Of a stretch of 64,000 nt of DNA, positions 58,101-61,100 are shown in pieces. The position numbers and the translations under genes were made by a program. The stretch is from Epiperipatus broadwayi (lineage: Eukaryota > Onychophora > Udeonychophora > Euonychophora > Peripatidae), in the NCBI GenBank assembly GCA_028023455.1, contig JAQFVV010012529.1, positions 2,234,001 to 2,298,000 of the forward strand, read 5' to 3'. A model generated the notes under the pieces. It was not told the DNA's origin. It did not search any database and saw only the letters and a list, made by a program, of their open reading frames with translations. Positions within the stretch are counted from its first letter, which is position 1, and every line of letters begins with the position of its first letter.

Positions 58101-61100
58101 ATTTGTAGTAGATGAAACCATGGTTGTGTAAGGATTTTGGTAAAAAATTTTAAAATTTAATCTAGTATTGTATTGTTTTATGGTTTTGCATTTTTATTTT
58201 TGCTAGTATAGTGTTAGACAGTTTTGGTTATATATATATACAAGTAATGCAAAATTCTGTTGAACTAAAAGGTTATTTTATTAAAAAGAAATAAGATATT
58301 TTTCTTTTAATTTTGTCATTTAAATTTTGTTAAAATATGGCATATAATTTTATTTTAAGATAAGCCTGCCAACATTTCTGAAAGGAATGGTATGTTTAAT
58401 TAGTTAGTCCATTCAAGGCAATTAAAGATGGCCTTTTAATTAAATAAAATTCAAACTTAAATGCATAATTTGATAAAAAGAAATTGAAAGTTTATTTTAG
58501 TAAAAACTTACTTCGAAACAAAGGAGTGTAGGGGGCTTATTAAGATCTAAAATCATACGCAAACAATAGAAGGGTAGCTGACAAAAGATATAATCAGGAG
58601 AGGAGAACAAAAGACTGGGCTCTCTCTGGTTCTTTTGGCTGATCTATGCAGATCCTGTGCTGTGAGTCACCATATTTTATTTCTAAAAGCAAAAAATATT
58701 GTTCCTGAATTCCTCGAAATCACCGTGAGAAGTTTCAAGATGCGACATGCTAAAAGTGATCGTAATTTGATGAACGTGAAAATGATTGGCGGTTAGGCAA
58801 ACAGCTTTGCCTGCCGTCGGAGTCCTAAGCCATCAAAATGCCGTGACATGACAAAATAGAAGCCAGAACTGTGTGCTGGTCTGTGTGACCATTTGATTAA
58901 AATGCTACATAATTTTCATTTCCTTGTCCGGACAAATCTCAACATCTTCAATGAAGCCACCACATCGAGAGAACTGGATCCATAAACAAGGACTGGTAAC
59001 TGTATAAAAATCTCCTCATGAACTCTTTATTACTCTACCGTTTTCATAAATACCTTTCTAAATTGTTCCATTTAATTATATCTATCATGTAACCGTTTTT
59101 TATTAGACTAATATTAATTTTATCTTTTATTGTTTGGTCATTTACTTACTAAAAATTCTTCCCCTTCGCTATTCCTCATTTTAAAATGTATTTAAATGTT
59201 TTCTTGTTTTTATTTGCGGTGTAAATTATTTTTTTATTTGAAACTTTCCAAGTTAATAATTTTATTAAAGTTGGGAAGATATTGATTTAAACCGCACGAT
59301 ATTATGTCATTACTCCGCCTTATTATCAATTTATTTATTATATAATCAACTGGGGAATAGCGGAGGTAGTTTAAACATTCCTAATATTTTCAAATGTCAT
59401 TTATTAAAATATGTTAGTTAAATCTAAAAGCTTAGTTTTCTAATTTTCTTTCAATTTCTTAGTAGCTTAATCTATTATTTTACTTATTAAATGATCCAGG
59501 CACGCACAAACACATATTCCATTGCACATTTAACTTCATTAGTCTCGTAAGTGTCCCCATCCATGTCTCTCTCTGATGCTAAGCCTGGGCCCGGTAGGAA
59601 AAATCTAGGCGTGTCTCAGATAATGTTGTTAGTTCGTCATTAGACTCGAGAATAGGCGAATGGGGCAGAGGTCATAGTATTCTTGATTTAATATCTCGTG
59701 TATGAGTGGCCTCGAGGTACTTTCGCCTAGTATTCGAACTGGGTTAAACCAACATACATCATCTGACCGGTACATTATATATCTCTGAAGGATACGAACT
59801 GCTTACTCTCTCAGTTACCTGTCCAGATCTTTATCTTCAAAACCAAGACTATCATTCAAAGTTTGAAAAGTGACTTTACTAATGCAATACTACTCTAGAT
59901 TATCTGTTTTCTTTTTTTTTCAGTCAGATATTGAAATCTACTTTACCTTAATCATCAGTAATAAATTTGATACTATTAACTTTAAACATGATCTAAAATT
60001 TCATAGAACACATTATGAACATTTCATACTGGCTTATACCTGCCAAAGAGAGTGATGGAAATTATTTGGGCAAGCACAGGATTCACATTGTGTGAGATAT
60101 GGGAATGAAATTCTTCTTTAATTAGCAATAGTCATCCAAGAAGTGAGGAGTATATAAGACCATGAGTGTCAAAAGAGTATTGAAGAAAGTGAAATGCAAA
60201 TCAAAATTGTATGTACATAATTGTATATATATAGACAAAAAAAATGTAATTTTTTATATTATTTCTGTTAATAAAGATATTACTTAAAATAAAAATAAAT
60301 AAATACAATTTATAAAGCCTGGTATATTGGTTATTCCAAAAAAAATTGACGCCTTTCATCTATCCAACTGCCTAAAAAAATTAAAATCTAGTTACTTCAT
60401 CTATTTTTGAACAAAAATCTTTTTATATTTTTCTCTAATTAAATTCCAATAAAAGTTGATTATTAGATAAAATGATCAACATTAAAAATCAAAACAAAAC
60501 AATAACATGCAATTAATACAACTTTTCAGCAATCCATACATTTGAGTTATGCAATGTATAGTTTAAATAAGAGATCTGGTCTATAATTTTAAAAAAAAAG
60601 AGAGAGATTATTAATAATAAAAAAAATTCATTCTTCGTTAAGATAAATCTATTAGCTCATCAGAAAATTCTTTCTAAATATAATTAAAATCTCTAAAATA
60701 ATAATTAACTGGCAAGTATAAAAGATGATATCATCTGATACTATAAAAGTCAATTCCATATAAAATTAATAATCTCTCCAAAAGAACATACAAAACAGTT
60801 AGCTTAAACACATAGCTTGCATCAAATTCCTAAAATCTAGCGGGTTTATCAATATAGTTAATCCCTCAGCAGATCCACTTTTCACCAATATATGTTTATA
60901 ATTGATTTTGATTCATTATATAATTGATGTGATTTCACTTTGCTTCAGTTAACACTATAACATGAATACTATGTAAATTTAGATATTATATTTCTTACTT
61001 TTAGTAAGATATTGTTCCCTTTAACAAAATATATAAAAATACAACTTACCATAGGACCAATTTAGATACTATTACAATTCCTAGCAATTTAACTTTTTTT

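Larger units (their letters stand above)
56252..58228 (+). mobile_element. Penelope-like element with inverted terminal copies, nested in the 3' LTR
   Basis: About 1.98 kb is inserted in the TA tract of the LTR; comparison with the intact 5' LTR defines both edges. It contains an RT plus GIY-YIG endonuclease frame. The same sequence of about 146 bp occurs at both ends in opposite orientation (56256-56401 and 58046-58191), almost without differences. Penelope-like elements are known for such pseudo-LTRs in direct or inverted order. The (TA)n target hides any target duplication. The near identity of the arms means a young insertion, later than the LTR element. Confidence 0.9.
50404..59774 (+). 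mobile_element. LTR retrotransposon, Ty3/gypsy-like, non-autonomous, with nested Penelope element
   Basis: Two long direct repeats (50404-52245 and 55974-59774, the second split by a Penelope-like insertion) bound an internal region of 3.7 kb. Both begin TG and end GGTACA. The insertion is flanked by a 4-bp duplication, ttat at 50400-50403 and 59775-59778. The only ORF joins a gag-like start to the C-terminal end of integrase. Protease, reverse transcriptase, RNase H and most of integrase are absent, so the element depends on a relative for mobility. LTRs differ at about 2-3% of sites in the first 270 bp by eye, so the insertion is fairly recent. It lies within the big BABAM2 intron. Confidence 0.9.
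55974..59774 (+). repeat. 3' LTR, interrupted by a Penelope-like element
   Basis: LTR sequence occupies 55974-56251 and 58229-59774 and totals about 1.82 kb without the insertion. It matches the 5' LTR closely. A 15-16 bp stretch present in the 5' copy near 51980 is missing near 59520. The TATA box is altered here (GATATAATCAGG). Confidence 0.9.

Noticed and set aside
56256-58191. Hammerhead ribozyme in the Penelope pseudo-LTRs
   Set aside because: The CTGATGA core and paired GAAA were not found in either orientation by eye.
59870-60055. Plus-strand 61-codon frame
   Set aside because: It overlaps the two minus-strand candidate exons at 59819-59878 and 60040-60115, which have better splice borders and matching phases.
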